From Hathewaya histolytica (GTDB taxonomy: Bacteria > Bacillota > Clostridia > Clostridiales > Clostridiaceae): 64,000 bases of DNA. The translations under genes and the position numbers were made by a program. The stretch spans positions 2,666,001 through 2,730,000 of the forward strand of contig NZ_LR590481.1 in assembly GCF_901482605.1 (NCBI RefSeq), given 5' to 3'. Under the pieces are notes generated by a model. The model was not told the origin of the DNA. It searched no databases and saw only the letters and a program-made list of their open reading frames with translations. This document shows positions 1 to 9,513 of the stretch, one piece after another; positions within the stretch are counted from its first letter, which is position 1; every line of letters begins with the position of its first letter.

Positions 1-216
1 AATTCTCTCACCAACCATATCAAGTATATTGTGAGTTATAACACCACTTGTTCTAATTCCGTCTATTTGTTCTTTAGTCTTTATTATATCTCGAGGTATT
101 TTATATCCTAATTCTCTACTTAATTTTTTTAACATATCATCTTGTTCCATATGGCATTTTTTATATTTTTGCCCACTACCACACCAACATAAATCATTTC
201 TTTTAATTATTTTCAT
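1..216 (-). CDS. map: Methionine aminopeptidase with N-terminal SEC-C zinc motif (partial, 5' part)
   Basis: The first 72 codons are present and the gene runs off the left edge. Reading from the ATG at 216, residues 9-21 form a SEC-C motif (LCWCGSGQKYKKC), a short zinc-binding module. After it comes a stretch typical of the type I methionine aminopeptidase N-terminus (KTKEQIDGIRTSGVITHNIL). The family removes the initiator methionine from nascent proteins in the cytosol. SEC-C-extended forms are known among Firmicutes as second, variant aminopeptidases. The metal-binding catalytic residues lie outside the window, so activity cannot be judged. Family assignment is fairly firm; the full length is unknown. 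Confidence 0.85.
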   Translation of the reverse strand, partial: MKIIKRNDLCWCGSGQKYKKCHMEQDDMLKKLSRELGYKIPRDIIKTKEQIDGIRTSGVITHNILDMVGERI

Positions 217-339
217 ATTTTAATAGTCTGAAATCCTCAAACTATTATTTCACCTCCACTTAAGCTAAAGCTTACTTATGTTATTTTTATAAATATTATT
301 ATATACCATTTAGGAGTATATAAACAATGAAAAGTAAAA

Positions 340-2427
340 TTAAATATATATATCTGAAAACTCTACTTTTACTTTATATTCCAAAGGATGGTCTTGGATT
401 ATATTACTCGATAAACTTGAAATATTATCACCTATATATCTTTCCTCTTCTAAATTCTTAATAGGTAAACTTATATTAAAGTTAGTACCAATATTCTCTT
501 CACTGTTTACAGAAAAATCCCCTCCCATGTTATATAACAAACCTTTTACTATAAATAGTCCAATACCTGCACCCTCTTTACTTCTATTCAAAGACTTATT
601 TACCTGTGAAAATTTATTAAATATAAAATTAACCTTTTCTTTAGGTATACCTATTCCATCATCTTTGATATTTATATGTATATGATTATTGGTTTCTCTT
701 AAAAATACTTCTACTGTGCTATTTTCTTTAGAAAATTTCACACTATTAGATATTATATTTAGTAAAATCTTTTCTAAGTTATCTTTATCAAAATTAAGAA
801 CACTTTCCTCGATTTCAGTATCAAATAATACTTTTATAGAACTATCCCTTTCTTCTAAATATTTACCAACTTCCATACTTATATCTTCTATACTAGATAC
901 TATATCTGACTTTGTCATATTAGTCTTTAGTAGACCATTTTCAATTTCTATAATCTTTATAAAGTTATTTGTTAACCTTAATAACCTATAGCAACTATAT
1001 TTCATAGTGTTTACTCTACTTTTTAACAAAAGTCTTTCATAATTAAATGTAAATCCTTTAGTTTCAAACTCTATTAGTTGGATACTACTGAAGATGAGGT
1101 TTAATGGTGTTCTAAACTCATGGGATATGTTTGCAAAAAAATCATTTTTAAGTTTTTCTTGTATCTTAATCTCCTCTAACATTTCTTCCTTTTTTTGCAT
1201 TTTCCTTTTGATATTAGATTTAGTAATAAGATTAAAAATTAAAATTATCATAATAATTGCACATACTATTGTTATTGCCCATATTAAAATGATTAGTTTC
1301 TTATTTTTCTCTTCATATTTAGAAGGAGGATTTAAAATTTCACATTCATTTTTTATATCATTAATAAATAACTTATATTTATTTAGTATATTATAATTTA
1401 TCATATATTTGTATTGGTTTTTAAATTCTTCTTTAGTTTTAAGGCTTTCATCTCTAGAGGTGTATAAATAATTATAGTAATTTTCAGTATTATAGTCACT
1501 CTTACTTCCATCAATTATATAATTTTCATTTTTTCCATCTCTTAAAATCTTCTTAGTTAAATTTCCGCACATTATTCCTTGTTTATATGGACTTATCATA
1601 TCTCCACCTAATATACCAACTCTTTGATACGGAAACCAGTATGAGTATATAGGTATATTCAAACTACTATTTAAAATGTTTATAGTTTTACAAGTACTTA
1701 AATACTTTTTATCATTATTAAAATAATCACCCTGAAAAAATATGGCACTATTCTTATTTAATTTCATAGACTTAATTTGATCTATACATTTATATAAATT
1801 ATCTTCCTTTATTATATTGATTTTTACCTTATCCTTATAAGTATTTTTAATATTGTTATATTCTTTATTATCTTCTAATCGTGTTTTACTATTAGTCAAA
1901 AATATCGCATTTTTTAATTTCTTATCTAAGGATAATGCTAAATTAAAAGTACTTTTTAATTGAAGTTTTTCAGTTATACCTGCATAATTATTAAAGTTTA
2001 ATTTAGGTTGATATTCTAACTCTTTTACACCACAAAAAACTATAGGAGTTTTTTTATCTACTATATTATATATATTCTTGTTTGTAAACTCTAAGGCCTT
2101 CTCTCCTGAGACTATTACTAAATCAATATCCATGCCTTCATATTTCTGCTTTAAATATTGTTTGAAATCTTTATTCTTTTTATTTGTTAACCTAACATCT
2201 AAATATTCCGTATATAAATAAACATCCTCTTCTACATCCTTTAAAGAGTCATTTATCCCTTTGGTAACTTCTCTAGCTATAGGATGTTCCAAATAATAAG
2301 AACTAATATATAAAACACTATTAGTTTTATATCTTAAGTTATTCTCTAAAGCAAAAGCATTAAAACACTTGTTAAATATTAAGAAAAAAATTACTATAAA
2401 AGTTAATCCTAGTTGTAGTTTCTTCAT
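340..2427 (-). CDS. Membrane sensor histidine kinase with periplasmic-binding-like sensor domain
   Basis: This 695-residue protein starts with a signal or anchor segment (about residues 8-27). An extracellular region of about 300 residues follows, resembling the ABC substrate-binding family PF04392 (blocks such as DLVIVSGEKALEF and PIVFCGVKE). One transmembrane helix lies near residues 380-405. The cytoplasmic part has a HisKA segment with the phospho-acceptor motif SHEFRTPLN (His about 436), an N-box near 560 (NIISNSVKFS) and a G1 box DDGIGIP. It should autophosphorylate on sensing an extracellular ligand. No response regulator is adjacent, so it is an orphan here or works with a regulator elsewhere. 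The ATG is preceded by GGGGGA. The ligand is unknown. Confidence 0.85.
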   Translation of the reverse strand: MKKLQLGLTFIVIFFLIFNKCFNAFALENNLRYKTNSVLYISSYYLEHPIAREVTKGINDSLKDVEEDVYLYTEYLDVRLTNKKNKDFKQYLKQKYEGMDIDLVIVSGEKALEFTNKNIYNIVDKKTPIVFCGVKELEYQPKLNFNNYAGITEKLQLKSTFNLALSLDKKLKNAIFLTNSKTRLEDNKEYNNIKNTYKDKVKINIIKEDNLYKCIDQIKSMKLNKNSAIFFQGDYFNNDKKYLSTCKTINILNSSLNIPIYSYWFPYQRVGILGGDMISPYKQGIMCGNLTKKILRDGKNENYIIDGSKSDYNTENYYNYLYTSRDESLKTKEEFKNQYKYMINYNILNKYKLFINDIKNECEILNPPSKYEEKNKKLIILIWAITIVCAIIMIILIFNLITKSNIKRKMQKKEEMLEEIKIQEKLKNDFFANISHEFRTPLNLIFSSIQLIEFETKGFTFNYERLLLKSRVNTMKYSCYRLLRLTNNFIKIIEIENGLLKTNMTKSDIVSSIEDISMEVGKYLEERDSSIKVLFDTEIEESVLNFDKDNLEKILLNIISNSVKFSKENSTVEVFLRETNNHIHINIKDDGIGIPKEKVNFIFNKFSQVNKSLNRSKEGAGIGLFIVKGLLYNMGGDFSVNSEENIGTNFNISLPIKNLEEERYIGDNISSLSSNIIQDHPLEYKVKVEFSDIYI

Positions 2428-2515
2428 ATAGTATCCCCCAAAATATTATTACTAATAAATATATTACCAGTTTTATTTTGGATTTTCTATATATTTCTGT
2501 TTTTTTATCTATTTT

Positions 2516-2812
2516 TTAGACAATAGATGTTTTTCCTATTGTTGAAGGTATTATTAGTACATCTCTTTTAACCTCTTCAAACCTATCATTTTTATCTTTT
2601 TTGAAAACATTATTGTGAGCAAGATCCATAGCCTCTTTAAAATCCCTTGCCTTATAGACTAGTTTACCACCATTTTTATTATAGATGCCTCCACAAATTA
2701 GATACTTACTTCCCATCTGTGAGCTCTGATCTTTTATTCTTAAATTATAATTATCCTCTACTTTATCACCTTTAGCTTTGTAGTTTATACAAACGTATAA
2801 ATTATTATCCAT
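2516..2812 (-). CDS. Hypothetical protein, 98 residues
   Basis: This small soluble protein has no signal peptide or membrane segment, and I do not recognise the family. It starts MDNNLYVCINYKAKG and contains two cysteines and a Gly-rich turn (ICGGIYNKNGG). The ATG follows a GGGGG ribosome site. It lies between the sensor kinase and another unknown gene, all on the minus strand with gaps of 80-90 bases, so a loose operon is possible. The coding call rests on length, the ribosome site and no competing gene on the other strand. Function unknown. Confidence 0.6.
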   Translation of the reverse strand: MDNNLYVCINYKAKGDKVEDNYNLRIKDQSSQMGSKYLICGGIYNKNGGKLVYKARDFKEAMDLAHNNVFKKDKNDRFEEVKRDVLIIPSTIGKTSIV

Positions 2813-2889
2813 TTTATTACCCCCGAAACACTTTATTTTATATCTAAATTATATAGAACACTTGTTCCCATGTCAATTAATTTTATTAA

Positions 2890-3735
2890 TTAAAAATAAA
2901 TTGATAGTGGTATAACCTCTACAAACCTCTCTATATCTTGACTAAATATATATTTATTTAAGTTATTAAAGTGTACTCCCATATTATTGTAAATATTCCT
3001 ACTATTTAAATTATCTTTTAAAAAATATCTATAAAACTTACTACTATATAAATCACTTCTGTAAATATCCTTATTATCTAAAATGTTTATAACTTTACCA
3101 ACTACAGTAACGGGGCCTAAAAATAAATAATTAAAGTTTGTTTCTATACAGCTTTTTTCTATTCTTAATATAAAATTTGTATTCTTATTTATACAATTTC
3201 TTATTAATACCTTATTACATGTCTCTTCTTCATAAGATCTTAAAAACTCTTTTGCTCCACTAATAGTTTGATTCTTTTGTGTTTCACTTCCTAATTCTTG
3301 CATATAGCTATGAAACCTTTGTTTTTGTTCCACATCTTTAAAATATGAAATTATAGGATCCTCTATTAGTTCACAAGAAAAAGTTATATAATCACCAATA
3401 TTTATATCATTAATTTCTTCTGTATCCCTTATCTCCTTTAAAATCTTATTTGTCCTTAATAATTTCATTAATTTTATAAAAATACTTATTATTTTTACCT
3501 TTCTCTCTTCCGTAGCTTCTTTTGAAAACTCATTACTTACTTGAAGTCTTAAATCTCCTTGAGTATATTTTCCCTGTACAATTTCACTTAAAGGAGTATC
3601 TATATTTAGCACCACTTGCTCTTTTACACTGTGAGTTTGCGATTGCGAAAACTCCTCAATTATTATAGTAAAAAGATTATTTATTATTTTTGAATTTAAA
3701 TATAAGGGAATAAAAGCTATTCCGGACATACACAC
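2890..3735 (-). CDS. Hypothetical protein, 281 residues (possibly DUF6414-like)
   Basis: This is a soluble protein of mixed composition. The N-terminal third has polar segments (EEFSQSQTHSVKEQ) and a region that reads like a small beta-barrel (INIGDYITFSCELIEDP, residues about 110-125). A helical stretch follows, then another beta-rich segment (FLGPVTVVGKVINIL). This pattern reminds me of the DUF6414 family, but I cannot confirm that. A GGAGGGTG ribosome site precedes the ATG. The upstream non-coding stretch contains DnaA-box-like repeats, so its promoter may lie among them. Real gene very likely; function unknown. Confidence 0.6.
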   Translation of the reverse strand: MCMSGIAFIPLYLNSKIINNLFTIIIEEFSQSQTHSVKEQVVLNIDTPLSEIVQGKYTQGDLRLQVSNEFSKEATEERKVKIISIFIKLMKLLRTNKILKEIRDTEEINDINIGDYITFSCELIEDPIISYFKDVEQKQRFHSYMQELGSETQKNQTISGAKEFLRSYEEETCNKVLIRNCINKNTNFILRIEKSCIETNFNYLFLGPVTVVGKVINILDNKDIYRSDLYSSKFYRYFLKDNLNSRNIYNNMGVHFNNLNKYIFSQDIERFVEVIPLSIYF

Positions 3736-3856
3736 CCTCCTAAATAAATTATTTTCCTAATTATTATTAATATTACTAATAGATTAAAAAAATTTCTAAA
3801 TTTTTATTTTATTAAGAAGGATTTTTATAATTTTTGAAGAAATATAATATATAGGT

Positions 3857-3898
3857 TGTTGATAACATGTTGATAAGTTGTGTTTAAGTTATGGATAA
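3857..3898 (-). promoter_or_regulatory. Phased cluster of four DnaA-box-like 9-mers
   Basis: On the plus strand TGTTGATAA occurs at 3857 and 3868, TGTGTTTAA at 3879 and TATGGATAA at 3890. Each start is exactly 11 bases after the previous one. Compared with TGTGNATAA (reverse of the DnaA box TTATNCACA), the first, second and fourth have one mismatch and the third has two. All face the same way. Known biology: DnaA binds such clusters at origins and at regulatory loci. Inference: a DnaA-binding cluster outside the main origin. Confidence 0.45.
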
Positions 3899-3899
3899 T
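3870..3899 (+). promoter_or_regulatory. Candidate plus-strand promoter inside the DnaA-box cluster
   Basis: TTGATA (3870-3875) and GATAAT (3894-3899) are separated by 18 bases and predict a start near 3906. No coding gene lies downstream on this strand. A terminator-like hairpin follows about 60 bases later. The elements overlap the DnaA-like 9-mers. Confidence 0.3.
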
Positions 3900-3905
3900 A
3901 TGTTA

Positions 3906-4012
3906 TTATCTTTTTATACATATTAAACTTTAGATACACAACATGATTATTACACTCAACCGTTTTTGGCATACAGTAGAAAGATCCCTCTCTGTATGTC
4001 TCTTTTTTATTT
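3906..4012 (+). ncRNA. Candidate small RNA of about 105 nt
   Basis: The segment is bracketed by a plausible promoter and a hairpin followed by a T-rich run, and has no reading frame. No known RNA family is recognised. This is an inference from signals only. Confidence 0.25.
3968..4012 (+). terminator. Hairpin followed by T-run, plus strand
   Basis: CATACAG (3970-3976) pairs with CTGTATG (3992-3998) around a 15-base loop and is followed by TCTCTTTTTTATTT. The T-run is on the plus strand, although every neighbouring gene is on the minus strand. Confidence 0.45.
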
Positions 4013-4027
4013 ATAAATAAAAAAGAG
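4000..4027. terminator. Perfect 28-base palindrome downstream of accA
   Basis: CTCTTTTTTATTTA is followed directly by its exact reverse complement. It lies 53 bases beyond the accA stop and probably helps end the fatty-acid operon transcript. It is AT-rich and lacks a spacer, so it is not a textbook terminator. Confidence 0.5.
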
Positions 4028-4080
4028 CTTAAGGATTGAATCTTTAAACTCTAACAATAGACCTTATTTATTTTTTATTA

Positions 4081-5031
4081 CTAATCCTCAAACTCTCCTA
4101 TTTTTCTAAACTTATAATATCTTTTTTTTAATAAAGCCTCTATAGGTTCTTTTAATAATCTTTCTAGAACTTCACTTAAATTTTTACTTAAATTCTGGCA
4201 CATATAGCTTAGATCTTTATGTGCTCCCCCTAAAGGCTCTTTTATGATCCTATCTATAATTCCAAAGTTAATGAGATCTTCTGCTGTTATTCCCATTACT
4301 TCTGAAGCTTCCTTAGCTTTTTTAGCATCCTTAAATAATATACTTGCAAACCCTTCTGGAGATAGTATAGAATATATGGAATTTTCAAGCATCCAAACTT
4401 CATCTCCAACTGCCAAAGCTAAAGCGCCTCCACTACCACCTTCTCCTATTATTATTGATATTACTATAGTTTCTAAGTTGGATATCTCTAAAAGATTTCT
4501 TGCAATTGCCTCTCCCTGACCTCTTTCTTCTGCACCTATTCCACAGAATGCACCTGGAGTATCTATAAAACATATAATTGGTCTTTTAAATTTTTCCGCT
4601 TGCTTCATAAGCCTTAAGGCCTTTCTATATCCTTCTGGATGTGGCATTCCAAAATTTCTTTCTATATTTTCATTTAAATTTCTTCCTTTTTGTGTTCCTA
4701 TTACGGTAACCTTCCTCCCTTTAAATTCAGCTATTCCGCCTACTATAGATGGGTCATCTCCATACAATCTATCTCCATGAAACTCCATAAAAGATGTAAA
4801 AATTTCATTTATATAATCAAGCGTCGTAGGTCTTTCGACTAGTCTTGCTATTTTCACTTTATCCCATGGTCCTAAGTTCTTATATGCCTGTTCTTCCATT
4901 TTAACAAGTTTTTCTTCCATAACACTTATCTCATTCTTCAAGTCTATGTTTGGATTATCTGAAATTAACTTTAATTCATCTATCTTTTCTTTTAATTCCT
5001 GTATCATTCTTTCAAAATTCAAATCTCCCAC
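4081..5031 (-). CDS. accA: Acetyl-CoA carboxylase carboxyltransferase subunit alpha
   Basis: AccA forms the alpha2beta2 carboxyltransferase with AccD and moves CO2 from carboxybiotin to acetyl-CoA, giving malonyl-CoA. The 316 residues match the usual length. Visible family blocks are [14 protein letters not shown] at the N-terminus, [42 protein letters not shown] and [17 protein letters not shown]. The start is GTG with AGAGGAA upstream. It is the last gene of the fab operon, 32 bases after accD. Regulation is expected through FabT with the rest of the operon. Assignment is firm. Confidence 0.97.
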   Translation of the reverse strand: MGDLNFERMIQELKEKIDELKLISDNPNIDLKNEISVMEEKLVKMEEQAYKNLGPWDKVKIARLVERPTTLDYINEIFTSFMEFHGDRLYGDDPSIVGGIAEFKGRKVTVIGTQKGRNLNENIERNFGMPHPEGYRKALRLMKQAEKFKRPIICFIDTPGAFCGIGAEERGQGEAIARNLLEISNLETIVISIIIGEGGSGGALALAVGDEVWMLENSIYSILSPEGFASILFKDAKKAKEASEVMGITAEDLINFGIIDRIIKEPLGGAHKDLSYMCQNLSKNLSEVLERLLKEPIEALLKKRYYKFRKIGEFED

Positions 5032-5063
5032 AGTCCAATTCCTCTCTTTCTTATAAGAGACAA

Positions 5064-5942
5064 CTATCCTTTATAATCGTGGATATTTAGTATATATTTC
5101 AATGTATTTTTAATATCTTTTCTATGAACTATTTTATCTATAAAACCTTTTTTTAATAGAAACTCTGCTCTTTGAAACTCCTCTGGTAATTTTTGTTTTA
5201 TAGTCTGTTCTATAACCCTTTTCCCTGCAAAACCTATTAAAGCATTAGGCTCTGATAAAATAATGTCTCCTAGCATTGCAAAACTTGCAGTTACACCTCC
5301 TGTAGTTGGATCTGTAAGTACAGTTATATATAAAAGGCCTTCATCAGAATGTTTTTTAACTGCTGAACTTACCTTAGCCATTTGCATTAATGAAAATATT
5401 CCTTCCTGCATTCTTGCCCCACCTGAAGCCGTAAATAGTACTACAGGAAGCCTTTCGTCTTTTGCATATTCAAATAACCTTGTTATTTTTTCTCCTACTA
5501 CAGACCCCATACTTCCCATCATAAAGTTAGAATCCATAATACCAACACATAACTTAACTCCATCTATACATCCTATACCAATTGTGACAGCATCATTTAC
5601 ATCAGTTGTTTCTATAAGTTTTTCAACTTTCTCTTCATATCCCTCAAAATTAAGAGGATTTTTACTTTTCATGTTTCTATCTAATTCTTGAAATGTTCCA
5701 TAATCTAAGGTATATCTAATTCTTTCTTCTGCATTTATTCTAAAGTGAGTACCACATTCTTCACATGTCATATATGATTTTTCTATATCTTTTTTATAAA
5801 GTATCCTTCCACAATTCTTACATTTAACCCACATGCCATTAGGTATATTGGGCTTATCTTGATTATTACTTTCATCAGAAAATACTTGTTCTACTGGTAC
5901 TGTTACATATTTGGTTTTCTTGAAAATACTTTTAATACTCAT
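5064..5942 (-). CDS. accD: Acetyl-CoA carboxylase carboxyltransferase subunit beta
   Basis: AccD is the zinc-binding partner of AccA. Near the N-terminus there is a four-cysteine zinc ribbon (CKNCGRIL, then CEECGTHF), followed by the crotonase-like body ([34 protein letters not shown]). I place the start at the ATG at 5942 ([12 protein letters not shown]), 292 residues, which matches the family and has GGTGATG just upstream. A longer frame opens at 5954 with MVMK. The gene sits between accC and accA, 26 bases after accC, so the subunits are made together. Assignment is firm; the start is less certain. Confidence 0.95.
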   Translation of the reverse strand: MSIKSIFKKTKYVTVPVEQVFSDESNNQDKPNIPNGMWVKCKNCGRILYKKDIEKSYMTCEECGTHFRINAEERIRYTLDYGTFQELDRNMKSKNPLNFEGYEEKVEKLIETTDVNDAVTIGIGCIDGVKLCVGIMDSNFMMGSMGSVVGEKITRLFEYAKDERLPVVLFTASGGARMQEGIFSLMQMAKVSSAVKKHSDEGLLYITVLTDPTTGGVTASFAMLGDIILSEPNALIGFAGKRVIEQTIKQKLPEEFQRAEFLLKKGFIDKIVHRKDIKNTLKYILNIHDYKG

Positions 5943-5968
5943 TTTCATCACCATCTAAAAAATTTTAA

Positions 5969-7312
5969 TTATATTCCGAATTCTTTATTTATAAAACTTG
6001 TATCTATATTTGATTTCTCAAAATTACTATTATTTAATATTTTATGGTGAAATTCTATATTGCTCTTTACCCCTTCAATTATAAATTCTCCTAAGGCTCT
6101 CTTCATCTTTTTTATGGCCTCTTCCCTATTATCTGCATGAACAATTAATTTTCCTATCATCGAATCATAATTCGGTGGTATTTTATAACCTTGGTATATG
6201 GCACTATCTAATCTAACACCCATTCCACCAGGTAGGTGTATTATATTAACTTTTCCTGGAGATGGCATAAAACCTCTTTCTGGGTCTTCTGCATTTATAC
6301 GACATTCTATTGCATGGCCTTTAATCACTATATCTTCTTGTCTTATACTAAGGTTTTCCCCATTAGCTATTTTTATCTGTTCTTTAACTAGATCTACACC
6401 TGTTATCATTTCAGTTATGGGATGTTCCACTTGAATTCTTGTATTCATCTCCATAAAATAGAATTCACCTTTATTATCTAACAAAAATTCAATAGTACCT
6501 GCATTTTTATATCCTACTACTTTAGCGCCGTTTACCGCCGCTTCTCCCATCCTTTTTCTTATTTCTTCAGTTATTGCAGTGCAAGGTGCCTCTTCTAATA
6601 TTTTTTGATTTCTCCTTTGAACTGAACAATCTCTTTCACCCAAATATATTATATTTCCATAATTATCACCTAAAATTTGAATTTCTACATGGCGAGGGTT
6701 TTCTATGAACTTTTCTATATACATACTATCATCTCCAAAAGCTGCCCTAGCTTCTGTACTTGCTGTAGAAAACTCTTTTAAAAACTTATTTTCTTCTTTA
6801 ACTATTCTTATACCCTTTCCTCCACCACCTGCTGATGCTTTTATCATTACAGGAAATCCTATATTCTTTGCAATATTTAAACCTTCTTCTGGACTTTTAA
6901 CTGCTCCTTTAGACCCTTTGATTACTGCTACTCCAGCCTTCTCTATAGTGTTTTTTGCTTTAGACTTATTTCCCATTAATTCTATAGTCTCTGGATCTGG
7001 ACCTATAAATTTTATATTACATTCTCTGCACATACCTGCAAACTTACTATTTTCAGATAAAAAACCGAATCCAGGGTGAATAGCTTCTGATCCTGTAAGT
7101 ACAGCAGCGCTAAGTATGTTCTTTACATTTAAATAACTATCTTTCGCTCTAGCTGATCCAATACATACAGCTTCATCTGCAAGTTGTGTGTGAATAGCAT
7201 CTTCATCAATTTTAGAATAAACTGCTACTGTTCTAATTCCTAATTCTCTACAGGCCCTTATAACCCTAACAGCAATTTCTCCTCTATTTGCAATTAAAAC
7301 TTTTTTAAACAT
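5969..7312 (-). CDS. accC: Biotin carboxylase subunit of acetyl-CoA carboxylase
   Basis: AccC uses ATP and bicarbonate to carboxylate the biotin on AccB. It is a 447-residue ATP-grasp enzyme of normal length. It opens with the typical FKKVLIANRGEIAVRVIRA. Other blocks are GGGGKGIRIV (glycine-rich ATP loop, about 163-172), YIEKFIENPRHVEIQILGD, and EMNTRIQVEHPITE with the catalytic-core glutamates and arginine. It begins two bases after the fabZ stop, so translation is probably coupled. Assignment is firm. Confidence 0.97.
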   Translation of the reverse strand: MFKKVLIANRGEIAVRVIRACRELGIRTVAVYSKIDEDAIHTQLADEAVCIGSARAKDSYLNVKNILSAAVLTGSEAIHPGFGFLSENSKFAGMCRECNIKFIGPDPETIELMGNKSKAKNTIEKAGVAVIKGSKGAVKSPEEGLNIAKNIGFPVMIKASAGGGGKGIRIVKEENKFLKEFSTASTEARAAFGDDSMYIEKFIENPRHVEIQILGDNYGNIIYLGERDCSVQRRNQKILEEAPCTAITEEIRKRMGEAAVNGAKVVGYKNAGTIEFLLDNKGEFYFMEMNTRIQVEHPITEMITGVDLVKEQIKIANGENLSIRQEDIVIKGHAIECRINAEDPERGFMPSPGKVNIIHLPGGMGVRLDSAIYQGYKIPPNYDSMIGKLIVHADNREEAIKKMKRALGEFIIEGVKSNIEFHHKILNNSNFEKSNIDTSFINKEFGI

Positions 7313-7314
7313 AA

Positions 7315-7737
7315 TTACTCCCCCACAGCAAAGGTTAGTTCTGCAGTAGCTACTACTTCTCCATCCACTAATGCCCTTGCAGCACCAACTCCTAAGGATC
7401 CTCTTCTTTTAATTATCTCTACCTCTAATATCAGCTTATCACCAGGTATAACCTTTCTTTTGAACCTAGCCTTATTTATACCCCCAAAATAGGCTATTCT
7501 ACCCTTAAATTCGGGTAAGATTAAAAGAGCTATAGCTCCTACTTGTGCTAATGCCTCTATTATTAACACTCCAGGCATTACAGGCTCATCTGGGAAATGT
7601 CCTTGAAAGAAATAATCATTTATACTAACATTTTTATAACCTTTAGCACTCTTCCCCTCTTCTAATTCTTCAATTCTATCTATGAGTAAAAAGGGATATC
7701 TATGAGGAATAATTTCCTTTATTTCTTTTATATCCAC
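7315..7737 (-). CDS. fabZ: 3-hydroxyacyl-ACP dehydratase
   Basis: FabZ removes water from 3-hydroxyacyl-ACP to give trans-2-enoyl-ACP in the elongation cycle. This 140-residue hot-dog-fold protein begins with the family signature [13 protein letters not shown]. It has the catalytic His and Glu in [11 protein letters not shown] and ILIEAL-type context (VLIIEALAQ). The start is GTG, seven bases after GGAGGTAAG. It lies between accB and accC. No separate FabA- or FabM-like isomerase is seen in the cluster. Confidence 0.97.
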   Translation of the reverse strand: MDIKEIKEIIPHRYPFLLIDRIEELEEGKSAKGYKNVSINDYFFQGHFPDEPVMPGVLIIEALAQVGAIALLILPEFKGRIAYFGGINKARFKRKVIPGDKLILEVEIIKRRGSLGVGAARALVDGEVVATAELTFAVGE

Positions 7738-7749
7738 ATGCTTACCTCC

Positions 7750-8253
7750 TTATTTTTTAATCTTAAATAAAGGCTGACCATACTCTACCATGTCTTCATT
7801 TTTAACTAATATTTCTTCTATAACTCCTTCTACATCACTATTTATTTCATTCATAAGTTTCATAGCCTCAATTATGCATAGAGTGTCGCCTTTGCTTACT
7901 TTCTGACCAGGCTTTACAAAAGCTTCTCCATCTGGGGTGGACGAACAATAAAAAGTTCCTACTATAGGCGATTCTATAGTATGTAAGCTTTCTTTATTTT
8001 CCTTTATACTTTCTATGTTAAAACTTTTATCTTCTATAATTTCTTTTTTATCATACTGAATTTCTTCTTTATCATCTAAGGCCTTACTCTCATTCATAAC
8101 ATTTATTGTACTTATGGGTAGATTTTCTTGAACTTTAACTCCGCCTAAATCTTTGCCCATTTTAATAAAGAAACCTTCTTTTTCAATTTCTAAGTAGGTT
8201 AAACTTGAATCACTTAAAACCTTTATAAGATTTTCTATCTCTTTATAATTCAT
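7750..8253 (-). CDS. accB: Biotin carboxyl carrier protein
   Basis: AccB carries biotin between AccC and AccA/AccD. This 167-residue protein has a helical N-terminal piece ([23 protein letters not shown]), a polar acidic linker (about 55-90) and a C-terminal biotinyl domain. The biotinylated lysine is K132 in EAMKLMNE, and the domain ends GQPLFKIKK. The start is two bases past the fabF stop. A biotin-protein ligase is not encoded in the window. Confidence 0.97.
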   Translation of the reverse strand: MNYKEIENLIKVLSDSSLTYLEIEKEGFFIKMGKDLGGVKVQENLPISTINVMNESKALDDKEEIQYDKKEIIEDKSFNIESIKENKESLHTIESPIVGTFYCSSTPDGEAFVKPGQKVSKGDTLCIIEAMKLMNEINSDVEGVIEEILVKNEDMVEYGQPLFKIKK

Positions 8254-8255
8254 AA

Positions 8256-9497
8256 TTACCTACCTTCCCACTTTTTAAATAATAATGTTGCATTATGTCC
8301 TCCGAAACCTAAAGAATTAGATAATGCATATTTAATATTAACTTTTCTTCCTTTTAATGATACATAATCTAAATCACATTCTTCATCTGGAACTTTAAGT
8401 CCTATAGTTGGATGTATGAATCCTTCTTCTAAAGATTTAATACAAACTATACTCTCAACAGCCCCTGCAGCTCCTAGTAGATGTCCTACCATAGACTTTG
8501 TAGAGTTTATTGGTATTTTATAGGACTTATGTCCAAAAAGCTTTTTTATTGCTGTAGTCTCAAATTTATCATTATATGGTGTACTTGTACCATGTGCATT
8601 TATATACGAAACTTCATCTTTATTTATCTTTCCTTCTTTTATTGCAAGAGCCATACATTTTGCTGCACCAGCTCCATCAGGACTTGGAGATGTTATATGA
8701 TAAGCATCACAATTAGCTCCATATCCTATTATTTCCCCGTATATCTTGGCATCTCTTTTTTTAGCATGTTCCAATGATTCCAATATTAGAACTCCTGCTC
8801 CTTCTCCCATAACAAATCCATTTCTTTCTTTATCAAAAGGAATTGATGCTCTTTCCTTATCTTCAGTTGTATTTAGTGCTGTTAAATTGGCAAACCCTGC
8901 AATAGCTAAAGGTGTTATAGATGCTTCTGATCCACCTGTTATCATAATATCTGCATTATTATATTTTATAGCTCTAAAGGCCTCTCCAATTGAATTTGTC
9001 CCCGTAGCACAAGCAGTAACTATACTAGTGCATATTCCCTTTGCTCCATATTTTATAGCTATATTTCCAGCTGCCATATTGGATATTATCATGGGTATCA
9101 TCATTGGAGAAACTCTGTTAGGCCCTTTACTCAAAAGCTTTTCATTTTCATTTTCTATGGTTTCAAGCCCTCCAATACCTGAACTTACAATTACCCCAAA
9201 CCTATCCTTGTCTACAATATTTAAATCTAGTTTAGACATATTAATAGCTTCTTCTGCTGCAATCATGGCAAGCTTACAATATCTATCCATTCTTTTAGCA
9301 TCTCTTCTATCCATATATTTTTCTAAATCTAAATTTTTAATCTCACCAGCTAAAGATACCTTATGTTTATCCAATGAAAAATGGGTTATTTTATCTATAC
9401 CACATTTGCCTATCTTTGCAGAATCCCAAAATTCTTCAACATTGTTACCTATAGGGGTTATTGCTCCCATTCCAGTTACCACAACTCTATTAGACAT
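8256..9497 (-). CDS. fabF: 3-oxoacyl-ACP synthase II
   Basis: FabF condenses malonyl-ACP with growing acyl-ACP in each elongation round. The 413-residue length is normal. The active-site cysteine is C163 in [11 protein letters not shown]. The two histidines fall in [11 protein letters not shown] and [11 protein letters not shown], and the thiolase-fold start [13 protein letters not shown] is clear. It follows fabG by 16 bases. No FabB paralogue is seen. Assignment is firm. Confidence 0.97.
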   Translation of the reverse strand: MSNRVVVTGMGAITPIGNNVEEFWDSAKIGKCGIDKITHFSLDKHKVSLAGEIKNLDLEKYMDRRDAKRMDRYCKLAMIAAEEAINMSKLDLNIVDKDRFGVIVSSGIGGLETIENENEKLLSKGPNRVSPMMIPMIISNMAAGNIAIKYGAKGICTSIVTACATGTNSIGEAFRAIKYNNADIMITGGSEASITPLAIAGFANLTALNTTEDKERASIPFDKERNGFVMGEGAGVLILESLEHAKKRDAKIYGEIIGYGANCDAYHITSPSPDGAGAAKCMALAIKEGKINKDEVSYINAHGTSTPYNDKFETTAIKKLFGHKSYKIPINSTKSMVGHLLGAAGAVESIVCIKSLEEGFIHPTIGLKVPDEECDLDYVSLKGRKVNIKYALSNSLGFGGHNATLLFKKWEGR

Positions 9498-9513
9498 ACA
9501 AATTTCTCCTCTC

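Larger units (their letters stand above)
3736..4080. other. Non-coding stretch between accA and the 281-residue gene
   Basis: This 345-base AT-rich gap contains no credible reading frame. It holds four 9-mers resembling DnaA boxes (3857-3898), a plus-strand promoter-like pair, a plus-strand terminator-like hairpin (3968-4012) and a perfect 28-base palindrome (4000-4027) downstream of accA. Each is listed separately. Confidence 0.8.

Noticed and set aside
3857-3898. The main replication origin
   Set aside because: dnaA is not adjacent, the boxes are imperfect, and parS and the ribosomal/replication cluster point to an origin beyond the right edge.
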